Part shown: piece after piece, positions 1-5,872 of the stretch | Layout of the letters: each line of letters opens with the position of its first letter | Position numbering within the stretch: the stretch's first letter is position 1 | The notes under the pieces: model-generated | What the model saw: the letters and a program-made list of their open reading frames with translations, nothing else | What the model was told of the DNA's origin: nothing | Databases searched by the model: none | NCBI GenBank assembly: GCA_013698055.1 | Contig: JACCVS010000168.1 | Location: forward strand, 1-9,093 | Source: Acidobacteriota bacterium | Lineage (GTDB): Bacteria; Acidobacteriota; Blastocatellia; Pyrinomonadales; Pyrinomonadaceae | Length of the DNA: 9,093 nt | Direction of reading: 5' to 3' | Program-made: the position numbers and the translations under genes

Positions 1-311
1 AGCGGCGATAAACCCATCTTCGCCCGCTCTGAGTTGATTAAGTTGAAGGCTTGGCGCTCAAGGCCATTGGCGACAACGGACGTGCGTGAGAAGACCTTGA
101 CAGCCGGACGAGCGCTCATGTGATGCAGCGTCTGTTGCGGCTCCGCTGAACCTGAGCTTGAAATCAGACGCGCTACGGGTCGCCCGTTGGACGATTGACC
201 GAAAGTCTCAATTGTAGTTGTGGCTAAAATTGCTAAGGAAAGCAAAAAGAGGAAAGTCAGGCTGGCAGACCTGCCCACAGCAATCCGGGGGAAAATATTA
301 TAACGGCTCAT
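1..311 (-). CDS. Exported CAP-domain (SCP/PR-1-like) protein, N-terminal part only
   Basis: This is the first 103 codons of a gene that runs off the left edge of the window. Translation from the ATG at 311 gives a basic n-region (MSRYNIFPRIAVGR), a hydrophobic stretch at about residues 17-34, and a likely signal peptidase I site near residue 38 (TFG/Q), so the product should be exported. A low-complexity linker follows. Residues 84-103 (LERQAFNLINSERAKMGLSP) match the opening helix of bacterial CAP domains of the YkwD type, usually written as E-x(4,5)-LIN-x-ER-x(3)-GL-x-PL. The catalytic-like His and Glu residues of CAP domains would lie outside the window, so activity cannot be judged. The reading frame is closed by a TGA nine codons upstream with no other start between, which fixes the start. 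A purine-rich GAAGAAAG lies about 10 nt upstream as a modest ribosome site. Confidence 0.72.
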   Translation of the reverse strand, partial: MSRYNIFPRIAVGRSASLTFLFLLSLAILATTTIETFGQSSNGRPVARLISSSGSAEPQQTLHHMSARPAVKVFSRTSVVANGLERQAFNLINSERAKMGLSP

Positions 312-622
312 CAGGGGAACTTTCTTCGGGTTCGCTCACGAGCGACCCGCGTCAGGCCGTGAGATAGCTTATTAATCCTGACCGCGCTTGGGGCTGGCGG
401 CCTTCGAAAGACATTTCGATAATAGCAAACAGAGTTTAACTCAAGCAACTATTATTTCAATTTCGTTGCAATAAAGGGGCAGAGATATACAGCAGGTGGC
501 AATTTTGAGGTGCTAAACTGCGTTGGTAAGATGTTTAGCTGTTTTAGGGTAAATTGAAAGAAATTTTCCGAATGACAAATTCAGGTGCGGATAAAGGGAT
601 TTGATTGAATCAGAGCCTGTTA
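312..622. other. Intergenic gap between TPR gene and CAP gene
   Basis: No coding frame on either strand is convincing here. The stretch is more A/T-rich than its surroundings. It holds a candidate minus-strand promoter for the CAP gene (419-448) and a weak dyad of GCTAAAC (512-518) and GTTTAGC (533-539) with a 14-nt loop. The dyad could belong to the end of the TPR transcript but has too short a stem and too long a loop to be called a terminator. The only other thing seen is a small TCGCT/AGCGA hairpin near 332-345 in the leader of the CAP gene. Confidence 0.5.
419..448 (-). promoter_or_regulatory. Candidate sigma-70 promoter for the CAP-domain gene
   Basis: On the minus strand, TTGCTT (448-443) is followed by an 18-nt spacer and TATTAT (424-419). 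The -10 differs from consensus at one base; the -35 keeps only the TTG. It would give a leader of roughly 100 nt before the CAP start at 311. The assignment is by eye. It shares its form (TTGCT-, 18-nt spacer) with the candidate at 3229-3258. Confidence 0.32.
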
Positions 623-2680
623 TTACTGTGTTTTGCCGCTTAACTTGCTTTTGATTCTCGCGACATCTACAGGCTCATTCACCAGAGAGAGAGCTTTTTG
701 CCAGGCGGTGCGCGCTAATTCGAGTTTGCCTAGCCTTTGGTAGAGGTCGCCCAGATGCTCATGAATGGCCACAGACGAAGCGTTGCGTCGGGCGGCCTCT
801 GTCAAATGGCGCTCGGCCAAATCGAGCTTGCCGAGCTTGAAATAAGCCCAGCCGAGACTGTCCAGAAATGAAGAGTTGGTGGGATTGGCACGCACGGCGC
901 GCTGAATCATCTCAAGAGCTTCCGGCAGACGCTCGTTCCGCTCGATTAAAAAGTAGCCGAGATTATTGAGCGCAGTCGCATTGTCGGGGTCTGCGGCGAG
1001 AATGCGGCGGAGGGATTCTTCAGAACCTTTGGGATCGCCCGCACGCTCCTGTGCCGATGAAAGCGTAATCAACGCGGCTTCAATCATGTCCGGTCTTTCA
1101 GCCGGAGCAAGCTCAAGCGCCTTACGCGCTGCCACCACCGCATCAGTTGCGCGCGCAGATTGAAGGTAAAGACCGGAAATCGCCAGGTGCTCGTTGAAAT
1201 CCTCTACGGTGCCTTTGAGCAAAGTTCGCAGCAATGCGACTCCTTCCTCAACACGACCAAGGTCGGCAAGCGTCTGTGCTTCGAGCCGTAGGAACGCTGT
1301 TTGGTCAGGGTAACGCTGGCGCGCGGCGCGTATGGCCTGAAGAGCTTCGCTTTTCTTGCCCTGGTCGCGCAGAAACCCGATGTGCTGCGCGTCGGGCGTC
1401 GGGTCGTCTTTGCCCAGCATGCGACGCATCCGCTCAATGGTTGCGGCTACGTCATTACTGCGTCCTGCTTTCTTATAGACTTCAATGATTCTTTGCAGGA
1501 GTCTCGTCGCCACCAATCTTTCATCATCGGTTGTGAGTGGTGCATCACCAATGCCGAGTTCTTTGAGTTGTTCCTCATAAACGGCAACGGCGTCCGCATA
1601 GCGCAGAGCATCCAGGTAAAGCTGCGCGAGAGAGGAGCGAAGCATTTGGTGCTCGCGATCACCTTTTGGCTGGCGGGCTATTGCCGCGCGCAAAGTGGCA
1701 GTCGCTTCGTCAACGCGGCCTGCACGAAACTGAATTCGCGCCAGCAACTCTGCGGTAGCAACGTTCTTGGGATCAGCGGCAACCATGCGCTGCAAGTCTG
1801 CGATGGCGACTTTGTCGTCAATGCCACCCGTTTCGAGCGCCTGAGCTAAAAGCTCTCCATACTCCTTGTTCTCCGGGTTGAGCGCGATGGCGCGTCGAAT
1901 AGCACTGAGTGCTTCCGGCGCGCGACCCGCAGCGAGCAATCCTTCGCCCAGACGCGCGGCGGCGGCATCAGGTGAAAGCTCGCGGCTCGTGATGTACTGG
2001 AAGAATCGTCCCTCTGAAGAAGCTGGCGCGGCAGACCATTTTGTCCATGCGTCCAATGCGTCCTGTGGTTTTCCACTCAGGTGATAAAGCTCGCCCAGCA
2101 AAGCCCAGGCTTCGCCATTATTAGGGTCCAGCCGCGCGACATCCTTCAACTCTTTGATTGCCAATTCGGCAAAAGAGCGATTCAACTTGCTCTCGCGCAA
2201 GCCGCTCTTGAGCGTATAAACGCGGGCGAGGATATGGTGCGCGCCGAAGTTGTCAGGGTTAATTCGCGTGGCGTTCGTGCCTTCGCGAGTAGCCGTATCT
2301 AAATCCTGTGGTGGGTAGTAAAAAGCAATTTCGGCCAGCGCCGTATGCGCTTCCGACAGCTTGGGGTCGAGCGTCGCGGCCTGTTGGAATGCCTCTCGTG
2401 CCAGACGTAGAACCTCGCTGGTTCCGGCGCGTCTCAACTCGGAAAGATAACGCTGCCCTTCGAGCAGTTTCGCATAAGCCTGGGCACGCTTTTCGCGCTC
2501 ACTTCCTCCCTGCTGCTGGGTTGCCGAAGACGGAGCGGTCTTATCCTGAGTTTGATTCGGCGACGGAGAAGTGGCAGGGGTGCGAGGTTGCCCGTACAGG
2601 CTCTGTTCCGTGTGATGAAATGCTGCGAAAACACACGCGAGAAGGAAAACCCATGCAAGGCGAGAAACAAAAAACTTCAC
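623..2680 (-). CDS. Exported tetratricopeptide-repeat (TPR) protein
   Basis: The product has 685 residues. Residues 1-30 form a signal peptide; an LLAC at 13-16 resembles a lipobox, but the hydrophobic core before it is short, so lipidation is uncertain. A Pro/Gln/Thr/Ser-rich linker covers about 31-60. From about 65 to 671 the protein is TPR solenoid, with roughly eleven or more repeats showing the usual pattern of ALxxLG...Ax...A...DP. The clearest are 172-205, 240-273, 306-339 and the C-terminal run 567-601, 604-637 and 638-671 (for example FLDSLGWAYFKLGKLDLAER from 605). No enzymatic domain is visible, so it is probably a scaffold for protein-protein contacts in the periplasm or on the outer membrane. 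The GTG start overlaps the TGA of the upstream gene by 4 nt (GTGA) and is preceded by GGAAGGA at 8-nt spacing, which supports this start and translational coupling. The partner and pathway are unknown. Confidence 0.87.
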   Translation of the reverse strand: MKFFVSRLAWVFLLACVFAAFHHTEQSLYGQPRTPATSPSPNQTQDKTAPSSATQQQGGSEREKRAQAYAKLLEGQRYLSELRRAGTSEVLRLAREAFQQAATLDPKLSEAHTALAEIAFYYPPQDLDTATREGTNATRINPDNFGAHHILARVYTLKSGLRESKLNRSFAELAIKELKDVARLDPNNGEAWALLGELYHLSGKPQDALDAWTKWSAAPASSEGRFFQYITSRELSPDAAAARLGEGLLAAGRAPEALSAIRRAIALNPENKEYGELLAQALETGGIDDKVAIADLQRMVAADPKNVATAELLARIQFRAGRVDEATATLRAAIARQPKGDREHQMLRSSLAQLYLDALRYADAVAVYEEQLKELGIGDAPLTTDDERLVATRLLQRIIEVYKKAGRSNDVAATIERMRRMLGKDDPTPDAQHIGFLRDQGKKSEALQAIRAARQRYPDQTAFLRLEAQTLADLGRVEEGVALLRTLLKGTVEDFNEHLAISGLYLQSARATDAVVAARKALELAPAERPDMIEAALITLSSAQERAGDPKGSEESLRRILAADPDNATALNNLGYFLIERNERLPEALEMIQRAVRANPTNSSFLDSLGWAYFKLGKLDLAERHLTEAARRNASSVAIHEHLGDLYQRLGKLELARTAWQKALSLVNEPVDVARIKSKLSGKTQ

Positions 2681-3192
2681 GCGATAGTTCCTTCCACGGG
2701 CGAGTCGTCAGCCTCGCCCGACTGCTCGATTGCCTGCACGAGACGCTGCCAGGCAGGGCGCTGTGGATAAGCGTAAAGAAGCACGATGATGGCAACACCT
2801 CCGGCGCGCAGCATGTCATACTTATTGCCCGTCATAATCATCACCACAAAGCCCATCAGCGCGATTGCGCCGCCGATGAAAGCGACCTGAATGGTCGTTC
2901 CCTGCAACGTCGCCAGCAGCCCCGAAATGCCGCGCAAAGAAGCTATGTCGCGCAAACGCATTGTCTGAAATCTCGTCCGTCTTAAGGCAAACGAGCCGAG
3001 TCCGAAGATTAAGATGGCAATCCACAGAGCCATTGCCAGCGAAGGGTCGCCGGGACGATGAAGGGATTCTGATGAGACAAAACCTATCACTATGAGCGCG
3101 ACGGTTAATCCAAGCAGCGCGCCCACGACCATCGCCGCCGTGCGATGACGACGCGTCAACTCTGCCTGTGTGCTTTCGGATGTTTGCACCAT
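2677..3192 (-). CDS. Unrecognised four-helix integral membrane protein
   Basis: I do not recognise the family. The 171-residue product has a short polar N-terminus (TSESTQAELTRRHR) followed by four strongly hydrophobic segments at about 19-40, 52-70, 101-121 and 128-143. A basic loop lies between helices 2 and 3 (71-90, with RRTR and RLRD), and a polar acidic tail covers about 155-171. The basic loop and N-terminal RRHR suggest both ends and the middle loop are cytoplasmic. No Cys pairs, His clusters or transporter signatures are visible. The gene appears to head a two-gene unit: a promoter-like sequence lies upstream at 3229-3258, and its stop codon overlaps the start of the TPR gene (GTGA). 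The ATG has only a weak AGGG about 14 nt upstream. The tight overlap suggests that the membrane protein and the exported TPR protein act together, which is inference. Confidence 0.75.
   Translation of the reverse strand: MVQTSESTQAELTRRHRTAAMVVGALLGLTVALIVIGFVSSESLHRPGDPSLAMALWIAILIFGLGSFALRRTRFQTMRLRDIASLRGISGLLATLQGTTIQVAFIGGAIALMGFVVMIMTGNKYDMLRAGGVAIIVLLYAYPQRPAWQRLVQAIEQSGEADDSPVEGTIA
2689..2695 (-). promoter_or_regulatory. Shine-Dalgarno for the GTG-started TPR gene
   Basis: GGAAGGA on the minus strand lies 8 nt before the GTG at 2680, inside the last codons of the upstream membrane-protein gene. Its strength and spacing decide in favour of the GTG start and fit coupled translation of the two genes. 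Confidence 0.65.
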
Positions 3193-3228
3193 GTTTGTTA
3201 ATTGATCCCTGTGAATCGCTTGGATGAA

Positions 3229-3258
3229 ATTCTAACACCGGCCTTTCATCACTAGCAA
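3229..3258 (-). promoter_or_regulatory. Candidate sigma-70 promoter for membrane protein and TPR gene
   Basis: Minus-strand TTGCTA (3258-3253), an 18-nt spacer and TAGAAT (3234-3229) lie 36 nt ahead of the ATG at 3192, giving a predicted leader of about 30 nt. It sits just downstream of the strong hairpin at 3292-3327, the expected arrangement where one transcription unit ends and the next begins. Matches are 3/6 at -35 and 5/6 at -10, so this is a candidate only. Confidence 0.4.
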
Positions 3259-3291
3259 ACGAGTCGCTTCTGCTTCCGGCTTCCTGCAACT

Positions 3292-3327
3292 ACGCCCCGT
3301 GCTCCTCGTTAAAGGAGCACGGGGCGT
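3292..3327 (-). terminator. Perfect 15-bp hairpin after the bamD-like gene, without U-tract
   Basis: ACGCCCCGTGCTCCT (3292-3306) and its exact reverse complement (3313-3327) enclose a 6-nt loop. The stem is G/C-rich and lies 81 nt past the bamD-like stop codon. No T-run follows on either strand, so it is not a textbook intrinsic terminator. It may be a non-canonical terminator, a 3'-end-protecting stem or an attenuator. The call as the end of the upstream unit rests on its position between that gene and a promoter-like site. Confidence 0.55.
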
Positions 3328-3407
3328 GAGAGTAAGTCAACGTCCCTTTTGCCGCGCCGCCAGCTCAGATTCAAACTAACGGACAGAGAAGCGCGAGTCA
3401 GGGGCGC

Positions 3408-5006
3408 TTACGGTCTTGTTCCGGGCTGCGTCGTGGAAGCAGGCGTTGTCGTCGCAGGCGTTATCTGTTGCGTTGCCGGAGCGGTCGTTGGATTGGCCGG
3501 AGCTTTGCCGGGCGTTGAAGGAGTTCCCTGCGGGAACGTGCGCGGCGGCTGGCGACGCTGCTCGACCGGGATGGGCGTGAGCGACGGAAGCTGCCCGCCT
3601 CTGGCGATGGCTTCATCTATCAAGTCACTACCGCCCTTGCTGCTTTTGCTGATTATCACTCCGTTGTTATTAACAGTGACATGAGCCGTCCCGGCCACTT
3701 CATTCAGGAACTTTCCCATCATCCCCGGACGCTCAGGCTTCGGAAAGTCTTTCTTAATTGGGTCAGGCTCTGGAACGGGCACACCGATTTTCGTCAATTC
3801 TTCGCGAGCTTTCTCCGCATAATCACCATTCGGAAAATCCCGGGCGACCATCTGAAAATATTTCGCAGCTTCATCCGGCTCCTCTTCCTGAATGTACAGG
3901 TCGCCGAGCATTAAGAGGACTTCATCCATATAAGAGAAGTGCGGATACTTCTGCACGATTTCACGAAGTCGCGATTGCGCCCCCTTAAGGCCGCCGACGC
4001 CCCTGTAAAACTTGTCGCGGTAGAAGCGCGCGATTTGCAGACTGTGCATCCCGAGATTTTCCTGCACCTCGATTAAGCGCGTCTCGACTTCCTTTCGCAT
4101 TGAGGTATTGGGAAACTGCTGCAAGAGCGCCTTCAAACGCTGCTCTGCTTTGCGTGCGCGCGTCACGTCGCGGTTGGCCAATCCCATCTGGCGCATCTCC
4201 GCTTCGGCCTCTTTGAGCATCACGCGATCAGACAGCGGGTCTGTCGGAAAGAACGTCCGCCAGTCCTGATAAGCCTGCGCCGCCTGGATGAGCGCAGCGG
4301 TCGTGCCTTCCAGATAAAAGGAATCGGCAATGGCAAGTTTCGCCAAAGGCAGAAATGGGGAGTCCGGATAGGTTGTGATGATAGTGTTAAAGAGCAGTCG
4401 ACCCGTGTCGTAGTCACCTGTACGAACCTCTTTAGCCGCCACTTCAAAAAGCTCGCGGTCACGCCCCGCCGCGACCTCGTCGGTTAACTCGGCGTACTTA
4501 TCATCGCCACCACCGCCGAAGATGCCGAGGAACTTTCCTTTCTTTTTCTTCTTCTCTGTGGAAGCAACGTTGCCGCTTGAGCTGCGGGCGTTGGCTGTCG
4601 CCTGCAAGCCCGCCTGAACGCGCGTGTTCAGGTCTGTCACGGATGTTTCGAGCTTCGTCAGATCATCACTCTCGACGCGCTCTGCTCGATCAGACTTGGC
4701 GCGCAAGTCATTAACTTCCGAGAGAACGGAACTGGCTTCCTGCTCCAACCCGCGCAACCGCGCAGATGGATCATCCGCATTCGCTTTTCCATCCTTTTTA
4801 TCACCGCTATCCTTCGAGTTCATCGAAGCCAGGGCACTATTAAGCGAACGGCGCATTGATTCTAGCTTTGAGCGCATCACCTCCATGCGCTGCACAGGCG
4901 TGCCTTCGCCCGTTCCCTGGCCTGTTCCTTGAGCCATTGCTACCATGCCACAACAAAAAATAAGAATCACACTCAGGGCGAGCGATACAATATTGCGAGA
5001 ATGCAT
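3408..5006 (-). CDS. bamD: BamD-like outer-membrane assembly protein, enlarged, with coiled coil and Pro/Thr-rich tail
   Basis: The product has 532 residues; classic BamD is about 245. A signal peptide covers 1-25, with a good signal peptidase I site (VAMA/Q) but no clear lipobox: the only cysteines, C18 and C19, are preceded by Phe and Cys. Residues about 38-140 are charged and heptad-like, probably a coiled coil. A KKKKK and glycine-rich hinge lies at 152-168. Residues about 183-408 form a BamD/YfiO-type TPR array, with paired helices ending in TYPDSPF, QFPNTS, KYPHFSY and DFPNGDY, and the BamD-like stretch ARFYRDKFYRGVGGLKGAQS (326-345). A charged linker, a short conserved-looking segment (431-473, including HVTVNNNGVIISKSSKGG) and a Pro/Thr/Ala tail complete it. 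In other bacteria BamD works with BamA to insert beta-barrel proteins. The N-terminal coiled coil also recalls CpoB, an alternative reading. GGAGG stands 8 nt before the ATG. Confidence 0.8.
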   Translation of the reverse strand: MHSRNIVSLALSVILIFCCGMVAMAQGTGQGTGEGTPVQRMEVMRSKLESMRRSLNSALASMNSKDSGDKKDGKANADDPSARLRGLEQEASSVLSEVNDLRAKSDRAERVESDDLTKLETSVTDLNTRVQAGLQATANARSSSGNVASTEKKKKKGKFLGIFGGGGDDKYAELTDEVAAGRDRELFEVAAKEVRTGDYDTGRLLFNTIITTYPDSPFLPLAKLAIADSFYLEGTTAALIQAAQAYQDWRTFFPTDPLSDRVMLKEAEAEMRQMGLANRDVTRARKAEQRLKALLQQFPNTSMRKEVETRLIEVQENLGMHSLQIARFYRDKFYRGVGGLKGAQSRLREIVQKYPHFSYMDEVLLMLGDLYIQEEEPDEAAKYFQMVARDFPNGDYAEKAREELTKIGVPVPEPDPIKKDFPKPERPGMMGKFLNEVAGTAHVTVNNNGVIISKSSKGGSDLIDEAIARGGQLPSLTPIPVEQRRQPPRTFPQGTPSTPGKAPANPTTAPATQQITPATTTPASTTQPGTRP

Positions 5007-5014
5007 TTAGAAAA

Positions 5015-5019
5015 CCTCC
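5015..5019 (-). promoter_or_regulatory. Strong Shine-Dalgarno of the bamD-like gene
   Basis: GGAGG on the minus strand is separated by 8 nt (TTTTCTAA) from the ATG at 5006. It is the best ribosome site in the window and confirms this start; it lies just outside the heptamer-repeat block that fills the rest of the spacer. Confidence 0.7.
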
Positions 5020-5027
5020 AAAGTACA

Positions 5028-5130
5028 GTGACGAGTGACAAGTGACGAGTGGCGAGCAAGAAGCAGAGCGAGACAGGAGAGCAGGTGCGCGCTCCTGTTT
5101 TAACTTGTCACTTGTCACTCTTAACTTGTC
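5028..5130. repeat. 7-nt-period inverted repeat array in the rpe/bamD spacer (GTGACAA family)
   Basis: The left arm, 5028-5055, is four tandem heptamers: GTGACGA, GTGACAA, GTGACGA, GTGGCGA. The right arm, 5103-5130, is four heptamers in inverted sense: ACTTGTC, ACTTGTC, ACTCTTA, ACTTGTC. The longest perfect inverted match is 14 nt (5033-5046 against 5107-5120). A second inner stem, ACAGGAG (5073-5079) with CTCCTGT (5092-5098), lies between the arms, so the whole block can fold as one long hairpin. It starts 7 nt beyond the rpe stop codon in transcription order and ends a few bases before the bamD-like Shine-Dalgarno. It may help terminate or attenuate between the two genes, but no T-run follows it. 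Confidence 0.85.
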
Positions 5131-5137
5131 ACTGTTT

Positions 5138-5800
5138 TTACGCCCATTGCATGGTCGCTTCGCGGAGTTCGCGAACGGCCTGCGCGGGGTCTGCTTCATT
5201 AAAAACCGCCGAACCGGCGACGATAATCTCAGCGCCGGCGGCTGCTATTTCTGCGATGTTATGGCGATCAATGCCGCCGTCTATTTCAATGCGCGTCTTT
5301 AAGCCGCGCTCATCAATCATCCGCCGCAGGCGGCGCACCTTGTCGAGCGATGTCTTGATAAATTTTTGTCCGCCGAAGCCGGGATTGACCGACATCAGCA
5401 GGATGAAATCGGTGTAAGGCAACGCTTCTTCAAGCATGACGAGCGGCGTCGCCGGATTGATCGCCACTCCCGCCATTGCGCCTTTCTTCCTGATTGCTTC
5501 TAAAGTGCGATGAAGATGCGGGTCAATCTCCACGTGAACCGAGACCATCGAAGCACCCGCTTCGACAAATTGCTCGGCGTAAAGCCCCGGATTCGTAATC
5601 ATCAGATGCGTGTCAAGGGGCAGTTGCGTTGCCTGTTTCAAGGCACGAACGACAGGCAATCCAATTGTAATATTGGGGACGAAATGGCCGTCCATCACGT
5701 CAACGTGAACCACAGCAGCACCGCCGCGCTCGATTGCGGCGATTTCTTCACCCAGCCGTGTGAAATCGGCTGATAGTATTGAAGGAGCGATTTCGATCAT
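5138..5800 (-). CDS. rpe: Ribulose-phosphate 3-epimerase
   Basis: The enzyme interconverts D-ribulose 5-phosphate and D-xylulose 5-phosphate in the pentose phosphate (and Calvin) pathway, in the cytoplasm. The 220-residue length is standard for this TIM-barrel family. Diagnostic motifs are all present: APSILSADF (5-13) with Ser7 at the substrate site; VHVDVMDGHFVPN (31-43) with metal ligands His32 and Asp34, Asp34 also being a catalytic acid/base; LDTHLM (62-67) with ligand His65; MSVNPGFGGQKF (136-147), the flexible loop over the substrate; IDGGI (173-177) with ligand and second acid/base Asp174; and VAGSAVF (194-200), which binds the phosphate. The gene appears complete and functional. The ATG has no recognisable Shine-Dalgarno; instead the 7-nt repeat array begins 9 nt upstream of it. 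An alternative start is unlikely because the barrel begins directly at residue 2. Confidence 0.97.
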   Translation of the reverse strand: MIEIAPSILSADFTRLGEEIAAIERGGAAVVHVDVMDGHFVPNITIGLPVVRALKQATQLPLDTHLMITNPGLYAEQFVEAGASMVSVHVEIDPHLHRTLEAIRKKGAMAGVAINPATPLVMLEEALPYTDFILLMSVNPGFGGQKFIKTSLDKVRRLRRMIDERGLKTRIEIDGGIDRHNIAEIAAAGAEIIVAGSAVFNEADPAQAVRELREATMQWA

Positions 5801-5809
5801 TCAAAGTCA

Positions 5810-5871
5810 GACGATGGACGGTGGACGATAGACCATAGACGGCAAACATTTGTTTTTATCGTCCATCGTTC
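5810..5871. repeat. 7-nt-period inverted repeat array in the PASTA/rpe spacer (GACGATG family)
   Basis: The left arm, 5810-5844, holds five degenerate heptamers: GACGATG, GACGGTG, GACGATA, GACCATA, GACGGCA. The right arm, 5858-5871, holds two inverted ones: ATCGTCC, ATCGTTC. The perfect inverted core is ACGATGGACG (5811-5820) with CGTCCATCGT (5860-5869). The reverse complement of the right arm equals the left arm with one heptamer removed, as if arms gain or lose whole units. The array fills the 72-nt spacer almost completely and abuts both the PASTA stop codon and the rpe start. Confidence 0.82.
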
Positions 5872-5872
5872 T

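Noticed and set aside
512..539. Terminator after the TPR gene
   Set aside because: Only a 7-bp A/T-containing stem with a 14-nt loop and no T-run in the minus direction; too weak to call.
1301..1849. Plus-strand open frame of 182 codons inside the TPR gene
   Set aside because: The opposite strand encodes an uninterrupted TPR solenoid; no ribosome site or family resemblance supports the plus frame.
2308..2985. Long open frame (225 codons) on the plus strand across the TPR/membrane-protein junction
   Set aside because: It is antisense to two convincing minus-strand genes, spans their overlap, and its translation is Arg/His/Ser-rich with no recognisable fold; it is a by-product of codon bias on the other strand.
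5028..5130. CRISPR-like array
   Set aside because: Units are 7 nt, directly adjacent and without spacers; the arms are inverted and no cas genes are present.
5042..5417. Plus-strand frames starting in the heptamer array and running into rpe
   Set aside because: They are antisense to conserved rpe motifs and begin within low-complexity repeat DNA.
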